From assembly GCA_019058445.1 (NCBI GenBank), contig JAHPZA010000003.1:62001-126000 (forward strand): a DNA stretch of 64,000 nucleotides. The letters are read 5' to 3'. The notes beneath the pieces are model-generated. The model was not told the origin of the DNA and searched no databases. It saw nothing but the letters and a program-made list of their open reading frames with translations. The position numbers and the translations under genes were made by a program. Shown here in pieces: positions 52,027-60,434 of this stretch; the first letter of the stretch is position 1, and each line of letters begins with the position of its first letter. This DNA is from Promethearchaeota archaeon (GTDB lineage: Archaea > Asgardarchaeota > Lokiarchaeia > Sigyniarchaeales > SOKP01).

Positions 52027-53118
52027 ATGATAATTTGTAGCAACTGTGGTGCTATTAATAGTGATGAAAACAGTAGATTTTGCAGAAAGTGCGGTGCCTT
52101 ACTACCTGTGATTGCTAAGCCTTCGAAAATTCGAATACCAGCCCCAGGTTCAATAAGGCAAGAGCAAAAAATTGAGACTCCTGCTGTTAAAAATACTAGC
52201 GAGAATAAGGCTAAAATTAAGAATTCTACCCAGAATATTCCTTATGTAAATAGACAAGCGGGATTCTTTACCCCAAAATTAAAAAAACAAGAAAAACCGA
52301 CTCAATTAGAATTGCAAGAAATCCCACAACCTCCAACACAACAAACTACTCCTAAACAATCTGAGATTCCCCCTAAAATTATTAACACAGAGAATCTTAA
52401 AAGTGATTTAACTCAAATTCCTATTAAGACTTCGGAGCCTATTGAAACTGGAAGAAAAGAATTACTTCGGGAAATTGCTCCAAAACCTTTCGATGGAACA
52501 ATAATGCCCTCTAAAACTATATATGGACCTCCAAAAAAAGAGATAGAAAAAAGCTTTAGCAAAAAAACGAAACCAACTGAGAAAAAAACAGACGATTCAT
52601 TTTTAAAACAAAAGCAGTTAGAAATAGATATGACAGACGTTTTAGCTGTTCTCTCAAAAAAGTTATCTATTTCAAGGGAAGAAAACTCCAAACTAAAACC
52701 TTCCAAAACTCAAGAGGTGGAAAAGGAGATTGTCCCCGCAAGTATGAGTGAGATTTTAACCCAGCTTTTAAATTTAGATAAGTTTATTGAAGCATCCGCA
52801 CTAATAAAAGCAGATGGGACAATACTTGCTTCGGCATTATCGAATAGGATTTCTGACTCTTTATTTTTAACCATTGGTCAGAATCTTACTATGATTGGAA
52901 CTGACATTATAGGAGGCCTAAGTGCTGGAAAACTAAGATCAATATCTATACGAGGTACTGAAGGAGTCTTTGATCTAGCGCCTATCGATAAAAAAATTCC
53001 AGAGTTGTCCGATATGATCCTTATGATCTTCAGTCATCCCAGAGTGAAACCGGGTATTATATCTTTTGCAGTAAATTTGGTTAAGAAACAAATTAAAGAG
53101 TATCTTGGAATTAAATAA
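52027..53118 (+). CDS. Zinc ribbon / disordered linker / roadblock (MglB-like) protein
   Basis: This is a 363-residue protein. Residues 1-27 are a zinc ribbon with Cys4, Cys7, Cys19 and Cys22. Residues 30-235 are a Pro-, Lys-, Thr- and Gln-rich linker with no predicted fold. Residues 240-355 are a roadblock/LC7 domain (SEILTQLLNLDKFIEASALI, then DGTILASALSNRI and GVFDLAPIDKKIPELSD). Roadblock domains of MglB and LAMTOR type bind small GTPases. Its position after two Arf-like GTPase genes suggests they are its partners. AAAGGA lies about 18 bases upstream of the ATG. Confidence 0.82.
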   Translation: MIICSNCGAINSDENSRFCRKCGALLPVIAKPSKIRIPAPGSIRQEQKIETPAVKNTSENKAKIKNSTQNIPYVNRQAGFFTPKLKKQEKPTQLELQEIPQPPTQQTTPKQSEIPPKIINTENLKSDLTQIPIKTSEPIETGRKELLREIAPKPFDGTIMPSKTIYGPPKKEIEKSFSKKTKPTEKKTDDSFLKQKQLEIDMTDVLAVLSKKLSISREENSKLKPSKTQEVEKEIVPASMSEILTQLLNLDKFIEASALIKADGTILASALSNRISDSLFLTIGQNLTMIGTDIIGGLSAGKLRSISIRGTEGVFDLAPIDKKIPELSDMILMIFSHPRVKPGIISFAVNLVKKQIKEYLGIK

Positions 53119-53219
53119 CATTTTTAACTATTAGTTTTAATTGAATTGTTTACTTTTTTTAATAATTAAAACCGATTATTATTATTGGATATAATTTGAT
53201 ACATAAAAATGGACATAAT

Positions 53220-53870
53220 ATGAGTATTCCAGATTTTATAAAAAATGAAACTACCGGATTATATAAGCATGAAAAAAGCTTTGACTCAATTCTCGGAAAG
53301 GAAAGAATAACAATATTCGTTCCTGAAAGGTTCAAAGTAAATGATTCATACTGGAACCAGTTCATACCAGATAATAAACTTCGACCAGCCTCTATTACTA
53401 AGGGAGAAAGAGAATATAAATATGTGGGTAAGGAGATTATTCACATCTCTTATGATTTAGAACCTAAGATCGAACAACGCCCTGATATTAGGAAAGTGTC
53501 TACTTGTCCCCACCCTAATTGTGTTTATTGCCTTCAAATCAAGAAATTAAAAACCCATTTTGAAAATGGAATTTATAGAACGATTAATGTTGGAGATTAT
53601 TTCTCATTTTCCGCAAACGCTAATCTAATCCAAGCTACGCTTTGGGTTGAACAAGGTAAAGCTCAAATTCATGCTTACGAGGGAAATAGAGTGTTTATGA
53701 AATCAGAGATTATAGATAAACATAATCCCGCGAGTGTTTCTTCATTTGGAAGGAGAACTTTGAGAACAATAAAGATTTACTCAATTCCAGATGAATCTGA
53801 ATTAGAAACGGATAATTTTACTCGGCTATGGGTCCATCTTAATCGCTATAATATTGAAAGTTGGCCCTAA
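53220..53870 (+). CDS. Uncharacterised protein with CPHPNCVYC motif
   Basis: This 216-residue protein is counted from the ATG at 53220; an in-frame TTG at 53196 would add eight residues. I recognise no family. Features seen are a mixed alpha/beta composition, a single CPHPNCVYC cysteine group near residue 102-110 that could bind a metal, and a C-terminal strand-rich region with RLWVHLNRYNIESWP at the end. There is no signal peptide or membrane segment. It converges on the nuclease-like gene with 18 bp between stops. Confidence 0.6.
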   Translation: MSIPDFIKNETTGLYKHEKSFDSILGKERITIFVPERFKVNDSYWNQFIPDNKLRPASITKGEREYKYVGKEIIHISYDLEPKIEQRPDIRKVSTCPHPNCVYCLQIKKLKTHFENGIYRTINVGDYFSFSANANLIQATLWVEQGKAQIHAYEGNRVFMKSEIIDKHNPASVSSFGRRTLRTIKIYSIPDESELETDNFTRLWVHLNRYNIESWP

Positions 53871-53888
53871 AAACAGTTATGAAACGAT

Positions 53889-54689
53889 TCACATTAATTT
53901 CTTCTGAATATTTACACTTTTTATTTTTATAATTTTATAATATTGTAGATATTTATGTAGTTCTTGTAAAAAAGTATTAAAATAATAGATAGAAACAAGA
54001 GGAACTTGATTATCATTAAGTTTATTAAAATTATCCTCTAATGTGACCATTATCGGTATAAGATTAAACGGTAAATAGTTCTTTAGATTAGGGTTTATCC
54101 CTAAAAGGCTATGGATAAGCTTAGAAAAAGCGTCGGGATTTTTTTCTAAAGCAATGATTCTCTGGTATTGCAAATTTGCTGCCTTATTCATTGAACTATA
54201 GGTATCCTTACGTTTCCATTGTTTTGCATCAATTAATAAGATAATGTTGCGATTTAGGCCTATAACATCGATTTCATATCTTTTTTGAGATGTCTTGTAT
54301 TTAAAGTTAGATTTATCTGAAAATCTGAAATTATTCAATACCTTAAAATTATTTCTAGATAAAATTTTATTAATTAATAATTCAAATCCAGTAAAATCCA
54401 GAAGTTCCGCTACCGATTTTATATCTAAATTTAAGACTTTTATAGATTCCATAACAAACAGGATTTTATTTATTGAAATGTAATTAATTTTATAATTTCC
54501 TTTTTTCATTTCTATGAAATTGAAGTTTAGTAAAAACTCAGTAAGCTCATATTTATCCAAATTATTCAAAAAACTGATTTCGGAGATTTCAAACCACACT
54601 TCAGTAGCTTTTTTGTCTGTATCTTTTAAAATTGCATAAATTTCATAAAAGAATTGTTTAATCGATACAGTAGAATATAAATTAGCCAT
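53889..54689 (-). CDS. PD-(D/E)XK nuclease-like protein
   Basis: This is a 266-residue protein. Residues 98-160 show the nuclease core: GFELLINKILSRNNFKVL with Glu103, RYEIDVIGLNRNIILLIDAKQW with Asp141 and Asp154-x-Lys156. This is the metal-binding pattern of Holliday-junction resolvase and Mrr-type restriction endonuclease folds. Residues 1-95 are helical, possibly a winged helix. All catalytic positions are filled, so DNA cleavage is plausible, but the target is unknown. No methyltransferase or other restriction component lies next to it, so a repair or resolvase role is as likely as restriction. Confidence 0.7.
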   Translation of the reverse strand: MANLYSTVSIKQFFYEIYAILKDTDKKATEVWFEISEISFLNNLDKYELTEFLLNFNFIEMKKGNYKINYISINKILFVMESIKVLNLDIKSVAELLDFTGFELLINKILSRNNFKVLNNFRFSDKSNFKYKTSQKRYEIDVIGLNRNIILLIDAKQWKRKDTYSSMNKAANLQYQRIIALEKNPDAFSKLIHSLLGINPNLKNYLPFNLIPIMVTLEDNFNKLNDNQVPLVSIYYFNTFLQELHKYLQYYKIIKIKSVNIQKKLM

Positions 54690-54774
54690 ATTTAATTAGA
54701 GCTATCTTAAAACTTTAAAAAAAAAGAGAGTTCTAGAAAAGTAAAACAATAAGGTAGAATTAGGGTTATATCTC

Positions 54775-57051
54775 TTATCTACTCTTTTCGGCAAGATAGA
54801 CATCATAAAACCAATCCACTATGTATTGGAAGAAAAATCGTTCTCGAAGAACGTCATAGTGTGATTTTTGTCTTAAAGATGTCATTTTTGCGATATCCTC
54901 TGATTTCATTTCATTTTTCGAAATTAAATCCATCCGAGTCTTGAATTGATCTTCCATTTTAATTTCCCTAAGGATATTGTTCATCGCATTTGTAATATCA
55001 TCGATTAAGGTTTCAAATTCGATATTTATCTTAAGTATCTCATCTCGTTGAGTATCTTTAGAAAGAAATTCTTTTATTTTCCTTAAAATTCTATTTTTTT
55101 TATAATAATTAATAAGTTCATTCTGATCAAGAATTTCTAACAAATATTTTGTTATTTTATGAATAACATCAATATGTACTTTAAACTCTTTTAATTCTTT
55201 TTCCAATCTGACTAGAAATTGCTGTTTTAAAAATTGTTTATATTTCACAATTATAGCTTCATTCTCTTTAGCATCACTACAGATTTCAATTACTTCTCCT
55301 TTAGGTGTGGAATAAGTAAAACCATGTCCTTGGGGACCGAGCCCTCCCAACAAAACCATTGAGAGAGAATAAAACTTATAGTTATTTTTGGATAAGAACT
55401 TCTCAATATTTTTAAATATAACATCAGGTGCTACCAAGTGTTTTTTAACAATGGTGTAGGGATCTCGTTCATATTCGATATAAAAATATGCTTGATAATT
55501 ATATGAGATTGGAAATTCCATAAAATCATCCATCAATTTATCTTTATTTTTTAGATATTGCTTTCTAAACTCATTTATGAAACTTTTTACTGAGCTTAAA
55601 TATCGCACAGACAATCCATAGATGGAATATTGATTAAAGAAAATATTCTTAATATAAAACGCCAGTTGATCCCAATCTTGTATATATGATGATTGAGCTC
55701 CTATAAAGAATTGATATATTTGTTGAGGGATGATCTTTCTAATGAATAAAATAAAAGAATCAGATACTACTTCTCCAAATAAATCATGGAAGTTGCTCAT
55801 TAGGAGAGTATCTTTTTTAAGATTTTCAATAAGTTTTATATCATCTTCTTTTAAATTTCTCTCAAATAAGTTATAATCATTACAAAAACGAAGGATTTCA
55901 ATTTGTTTTCCTAAACTCGAAGTTTGATAACCTTCGCTTACTTCTCTTATACAATCTAAAATAAGGGTAGAAATTATTTCAAAACGATTCGGTATTTTTT
56001 TAACGTCAATAAAAATGTCAAAATCGATAGAAGAATCCAGCATAAGTCTAAAATTTTCAAACTTTTGTGCTCTGAGATTATGTCCAAGTCCTGTATAAAA
56101 ATTTTTCTCGATTTTTTTCTTGAATTTATTATTAGATGACAAATTTGTAATTTCAAAAAACTCATCATCTATTAGATTATCAATGGCGTATTTTATTTTA
56201 GAGATCTCCCCAGATTTTAGAGATTTGACGATTGACTCAACAATCATAAGATCGATGTCTTTAGGAATTTCACCATATTTTAAATTATAATATTTTTTAC
56301 CGATGAAAAAATCATAAAAATCTTGTCTATTTAATGATTCTTGTAAATTCTCAAGTAAAGCTGTTTGAAAATTACGCGGATCATTGGTAATTGCGTGATC
56401 TATGTCATTTTTCATTAGAATTTCATAAAGCATTACTAATGTATCCAGTGAGCCTTTATCTTTGAAAAAATCTAAGCAATCTGAAAATAGATAAAAGATA
56501 AAATCTTTATCCCTATTATTTTTAGGTTTTTCTTTGTTTAAATCTCTAATATTAAAATCTAACATCCATTTATTTAAATATATCAAAAATATAGGTAGAT
56601 ACTTAATATTTTGAAATACTTTTACGCTTCTTTGACAGTGTCGACAAAAATACACCGTTCTAGTTTCATCAAATGGACTATTAGTCTTATAAATATTAGG
56701 TGATTTGCAATTAAAGCATAATTTTTCAATAACTAATACATCTACAATGTCGTCAATGAATTTTTCAATAAAAATGTCGGTAATAGCAATTTCTTTTACT
56801 TTATTATCTTCTCGATAATGGTTTAAATATCTTAAAATAACCTTGAAAATATCTCCATATAATTCTAAGAGGTCGTAATCATTCGCAGCTTCGATTTTTT
56901 TCGTAAGTCTCTGAAATTCAGTGAGAAAATTCACATTATAACTGACTATTTCTTTAACAAGTTTTTCAAGGTCAATATCCTTTTTAGCAATTCCTTGCTT
57001 TATTTTTTGCTTTATTTCTTCAAAAAACTGATCAGCATCTGAATGTATCAT
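54775..57051 (-). CDS. Large uncharacterised helical protein with zinc finger
   Basis: This is a 758-residue protein, almost entirely helical and highly charged. A likely zinc finger is formed by Cys112, Cys115, Cys136 and Cys139 (CFNC...FCRHC). Near the C-terminal third is a distinctive glycine-rich segment, LLGGLGPQGHGFTYSTPKGE, followed by EICSDAKENEAIIVKYKQF, the best candidate for an active or binding site. There are no membrane helices. I recognise no family. The neighbour on the same strand is the nuclease-like gene 86 bp downstream, so the two may be co-transcribed, but no defence-system partner was identified. Confidence 0.65.
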   Translation of the reverse strand: MIHSDADQFFEEIKQKIKQGIAKKDIDLEKLVKEIVSYNVNFLTEFQRLTKKIEAANDYDLLELYGDIFKVILRYLNHYREDNKVKEIAITDIFIEKFIDDIVDVLVIEKLCFNCKSPNIYKTNSPFDETRTVYFCRHCQRSVKVFQNIKYLPIFLIYLNKWMLDFNIRDLNKEKPKNNRDKDFIFYLFSDCLDFFKDKGSLDTLVMLYEILMKNDIDHAITNDPRNFQTALLENLQESLNRQDFYDFFIGKKYYNLKYGEIPKDIDLMIVESIVKSLKSGEISKIKYAIDNLIDDEFFEITNLSSNNKFKKKIEKNFYTGLGHNLRAQKFENFRLMLDSSIDFDIFIDVKKIPNRFEIISTLILDCIREVSEGYQTSSLGKQIEILRFCNDYNLFERNLKEDDIKLIENLKKDTLLMSNFHDLFGEVVSDSFILFIRKIIPQQIYQFFIGAQSSYIQDWDQLAFYIKNIFFNQYSIYGLSVRYLSSVKSFINEFRKQYLKNKDKLMDDFMEFPISYNYQAYFYIEYERDPYTIVKKHLVAPDVIFKNIEKFLSKNNYKFYSLSMVLLGGLGPQGHGFTYSTPKGEVIEICSDAKENEAIIVKYKQFLKQQFLVRLEKELKEFKVHIDVIHKITKYLLEILDQNELINYYKKNRILRKIKEFLSKDTQRDEILKINIEFETLIDDITNAMNNILREIKMEDQFKTRMDLISKNEMKSEDIAKMTSLRQKSHYDVLRERFFFQYIVDWFYDVYLAEKSR

Positions 57052-57144
57052 TTAATAAGAACTTTTAAATCAAAATGAGATAATAACCTTATTGTTATAT
57101 TAGATAATATTATTTATAAATAAATTTTAAGTAGGTGCGATTAA

Positions 57145-57732
57145 TTGAATATCCAACTTCTGAAACCTAAGTTTGAAGGTGAAATGAGTCTTGAAGAAAG
57201 CATCTTCAACCGTAAGAGTATCAGGAGCTTTAAAGATAAAGAAATTGAAATCGAAAAACTTTCCCAGTTATTATGGGCCGCCCAAGGTGAAAATCTCTCC
57301 AAAAGAACTGTCCCTTCGGCAGGGGCGATTTATCCCATAGAAATATATGTTTTTTTAAAGAAAAAAGGGCTTTATCATTATCACTATAAAAAAATGCTGT
57401 TAAAAAGGGAAATAGAGGAAAATCCTAATGAAAATATTCTTAGGCAATTAGCGCAGTATTGTTTAAGTCAAAATTTCATCTATGAAGCTCCTTTAAATCT
57501 CATTATATGTGTTAATTATCCAAAAATAACTCGAGGTTATGGAGAAAGAGGAAAAAGATATGCCCTAATTGAAGTAGGACATTGTGCTCAAAATGTGCAC
57601 TTAGAAGCTGTTGCTTTGGGATTAGGTTCGGTTCCTATAGGTGCTTTTCGTGATAGAAAAATATCGCAACTTTTAAGGCTCCCTGAGGATTTAGATCCGA
57701 TATATATAATTCCTATTGGGTATGAAAAATAA
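57145..57732 (+). CDS. SagB/ThcOx-type nitroreductase-fold dehydrogenase
   Basis: This is a 195-residue protein from a TTG; the residues before the next ATG (LLKPKFEGEMSLEESI) match the usual family start, so the TTG is favoured. FNRKSIRSFKD is the FMN-phosphate site. LSQLLWAAQGENLSKRTVPSAGAIYPIEIYVF is the hallmark of the SagB/ThcOx subfamily, with HCAQNVHLEAVALGLGSVPIGAF at the flavin/dimer face. Some relatives oxidise azolines in peptide antibiotics, but stand-alone archaeal copies have unknown substrates. No cyclodehydratase or precursor peptide gene is nearby. Confidence 0.88.
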   Translation: MNIQLLKPKFEGEMSLEESIFNRKSIRSFKDKEIEIEKLSQLLWAAQGENLSKRTVPSAGAIYPIEIYVFLKKKGLYHYHYKKMLLKREIEENPNENILRQLAQYCLSQNFIYEAPLNLIICVNYPKITRGYGERGKRYALIEVGHCAQNVHLEAVALGLGSVPIGAFRDRKISQLLRLPEDLDPIYIIPIGYEK

Positions 57733-57767
57733 TTTGCTTGCGTGTAATTGTAAACAAATTCAATTAT

Positions 57768-58334
57768 TCATAGTTCAAGAGTCTTGTCTATAATTTTTCC
57801 AATTAGAATTTTATCAGTATAGATCCCGTCATTTAACAATCCAGTATATTTTTTCCTTCCTTCTACTGTATATTTCATTTTTTCAAGGTATAGAATTTCT
57901 GCACTTTTATTTCCATCATAATACTCTGCTTCGAGTTTTTTAATTCCCATCTCTTTCGCTATATTTTCAAGTAAAATCAATAATTTCACCCCTAATCCAT
58001 GATTTTGAAAATTGGGATGAATTGCAATTCCCCAAGTGCCAACATGTGATTCTTTTTCATTAAATGGATTTATCATTAAAGATGCGGATCCTATGATTTT
58101 TTTATCGTCTAAAGCTCCAATGAATATGGAAACTTTATCATTTGAAAGGATCTGATATAATTCTTTTTTATCTTTCTCTATATCCTCCTCATTAAAATCT
58201 TTAGCTAAGAATTTATTAACTTTCCTTAACCAGTTGTGTACAAATTCATAATTATTATTGTTTTCATAATCACTTTTAAATAAGCGCTTAATAATTACAA
58301 TTCGTCCGTCTTTTAATTTGAATTTTTCAATCAT
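57768..58334 (-). CDS. GNAT-family N-acetyltransferase
   Basis: This is a 188-residue protein with a single GNAT domain. IGSASLMI and HVGTWGIAIHPNFQNHGLGVKLL give the acetyl-CoA-binding motif A (Q-x-x-G-L/x-G), followed by LENIAKEMGIKKLEAEYYDGN and SAEILYLEKMKYTVEG (motif B region). The N-terminal 60 residues are more divergent. Substrate unknown. It converges with the SagB-like gene and diverges from the NrdD-like gene. Confidence 0.87.
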   Translation of the reverse strand: MIEKFKLKDGRIVIIKRLFKSDYENNNNYEFVHNWLRKVNKFLAKDFNEEDIEKDKKELYQILSNDKVSIFIGALDDKKIIGSASLMINPFNEKESHVGTWGIAIHPNFQNHGLGVKLLILLENIAKEMGIKKLEAEYYDGNKSAEILYLEKMKYTVEGRKKYTGLLNDGIYTDKILIGKIIDKTLEL

Positions 58335-58455
58335 TTTAAAAAATCATAATTTAAATGCTATTTCTGTAATATTACTTAATAGATTAACATCTAATTTAAT
58401 CTGTTAATAAAACTTTTTTTAAGTCATTTGGATTTTATAAAATTTGGAGAATAAA

Positions 58456-60258
58456 ATGGATTTGTTACCAAAAGTTTTTAGAACAGAAGGTGATTGGGTT
58501 GAGTTTGATCCGTCTAAGATTTTTGAGAGTATTTTAAAAGAAACCGGAATGACAGAGGAGAACGCAAAAACTATTACTGAGTTAGTAGTACGAAGAATTA
58601 TTAGTTCTGGAATAAAATTTCTTTCTGGACCTCATATTCGGGAAATTGTATGCTCCATCCTTTCAGAACAACATTTTGAGGAAGAAAGAAAATTATATAC
58701 TCGAATTGGAATGCCTTTGATGGATTATGAAGAAATTCTCGAAAAAGGCCCCAAAACTAAACGTGGAGAAGTAATTAATCCCGAAAAAATCCATCATTGG
58801 GCAGCAAATCAACTAGCAGAAGAATACACTCTCTTAAGAATTCTTAATGATGAAGAATCTAAGGCGCATTTATATGGAGATATCCATATTCATAAATTAA
58901 AATATTTTGATTTACGACCACTAAGTCAAACGTGGGATCCTCGTATGATTCTTAAAAATGGTTTACCTCCTGTGGAAAATTGGTCGCATTGCGGTAAATC
59001 TGGACCGGCAAAGGATTTGAGAAGTGCAATCCACCATTTGGTGAAATGGTTAGCAATGACTCAAGGAGAATTTAGTGGAGGACAAGGATTTAATTTTCTC
59101 AATACATTTCTTGCTCCATTTGCTCACGGTCTAAATGACCATGAAATAAAGTATAGCATCCAAGAATTAATTTATGAGATCAATCAACTTGTGGCTGTGA
59201 TTGGTCGTGACATTCCAATTACTTCAATATCATGTAGCCCTGGAATTTTAGATGCCCTATCAGAACTACCCGCAATAGGTCCATCTGGTAAAATCGTGGG
59301 TATATATAATGATTATAACGAAGAAAATAATAAACTATTTGAATTTATTACTGAAATTTTTAGTCAAGGTGATTATGAGGGAAATGACTTTAATTATCCC
59401 AAACATATTATCTACATTAAGAGTAATTGGTTAAATGAGTTTAAAAACTCTTATTCTAAAATCTGGGAAGACATTAAGTCTGGCAAAAATGTGTATATCG
59501 TCAATTTGTGCTCTAAATGGAGTATTGATGAAATTTATTCTCAATATTCTGGAGAAGAACTTCATAATTTAGGAACTCTTCAAAATATAAGTTTAAATTT
59601 ACCCAGGTATGCGTATATGAGCAATGAACAAGATAAATTTATTGAAATATTAAGAGATAAGGTAACAATGTGTACTCAAATATTTCAAAAAAAATATGAA
59701 ATCATCGAAAAACGATTAAAATCTAAGCACTTACCCTTGTGTAGTAGTTTTATTAAAGACCATGAACCATTATTTAAATTAGAAAACCAAAATTTAGCAT
59801 TTAACCTTGTCGGATTAAATGAAGCAGTTAAATTTTTGACTAATTACGAGCTTCATGAAAAAGAGGAGACATTTAATTTCGGAAAAAAGGTAATTCAAGA
59901 AATAAAAAGTCTCTGTGAGGAAATAGGGCAAAAAAATGGGAAAAAATATGTTTTACAAGAAAATCTTTCAAATAAAGTGTTATCTCGATTTAAAAGATTG
60001 GATTTAAAACACTTTCCAGAGAAAGCGAAACCGCTACTAAAGGGAGAAAGCGCACATTACACAAATTCAGTTCACTTTCGGAAAAATAGTAAAATTGATT
60101 TAGCCAAAAGAATAGGCGAACAAGGAGAATTTCATGAAATAATGAGAAATGGGCTTAACATTGAAGAATTTTCTTTACAAGAAGTCCAAAATATACTTGA
60201 AGTAACCCAAGTAATTTGTGAAAATTCAAACCTTGCATCTTTTAGATTTATTCCTTAA
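58456..60258 (+). CDS. NrdD-like anaerobic ribonucleotide reductase homologue lacking the glycyl-radical C-terminus
   Basis: This is a 600-residue protein from the ATG at 58456, with GGAG upstream. Residues 1-85 are an ATP-cone (VFRTEGDWVEFDPSKIFESI). The rest follows the class III reductase barrel: AANQLAEEYTLLRILNDEES, HLYGDIHIHKLKYFDLRP, GFNFLNTFLAPFAHG and DIPITSISCSPGI. Class III enzymes end with a four-cysteine zinc site and a glycyl-radical RVxGY motif about 60-100 residues past NSxFASFRF-type sequence. Here the protein stops right there (NSNLASFRFIP), and no remnant is readable downstream. It may be inactive, regulatory, or complemented by a separate radical subunit. Confidence 0.8.
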   Translation: MDLLPKVFRTEGDWVEFDPSKIFESILKETGMTEENAKTITELVVRRIISSGIKFLSGPHIREIVCSILSEQHFEEERKLYTRIGMPLMDYEEILEKGPKTKRGEVINPEKIHHWAANQLAEEYTLLRILNDEESKAHLYGDIHIHKLKYFDLRPLSQTWDPRMILKNGLPPVENWSHCGKSGPAKDLRSAIHHLVKWLAMTQGEFSGGQGFNFLNTFLAPFAHGLNDHEIKYSIQELIYEINQLVAVIGRDIPITSISCSPGILDALSELPAIGPSGKIVGIYNDYNEENNKLFEFITEIFSQGDYEGNDFNYPKHIIYIKSNWLNEFKNSYSKIWEDIKSGKNVYIVNLCSKWSIDEIYSQYSGEELHNLGTLQNISLNLPRYAYMSNEQDKFIEILRDKVTMCTQIFQKKYEIIEKRLKSKHLPLCSSFIKDHEPLFKLENQNLAFNLVGLNEAVKFLTNYELHEKEETFNFGKKVIQEIKSLCEEIGQKNGKKYVLQENLSNKVLSRFKRLDLKHFPEKAKPLLKGESAHYTNSVHFRKNSKIDLAKRIGEQGEFHEIMRNGLNIEEFSLQEVQNILEVTQVICENSNLASFRFIP

Positions 60259-60434
60259 GTACCTAATAATTTGTAGAAATGATTCTACTCTCAATAGGCA
60301 TAAGTCTTTAAATATAAATTAATATCTTTATACTAGAATAATATATATATTTATATTTTAACTGAAGATTTGCATTTAACTAAGTAAATAAATATTTGAT
60401 TTCAGAGCAAAAATGATTAGAAAATCAGTTTGAT

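Noticed and set aside
53889..57051. A restriction-modification or named defence system
   Set aside because: The nuclease-like gene has no methyltransferase or specificity subunit beside it, and the large neighbour shows no recognised helicase, NTPase or sensor motif.
57145..57732. A thiazole/oxazole peptide biosynthesis cluster around the SagB-like gene
   Set aside because: No cyclodehydratase, transporter or precursor peptide gene is nearby; the copy appears to be a stand-alone flavoprotein.
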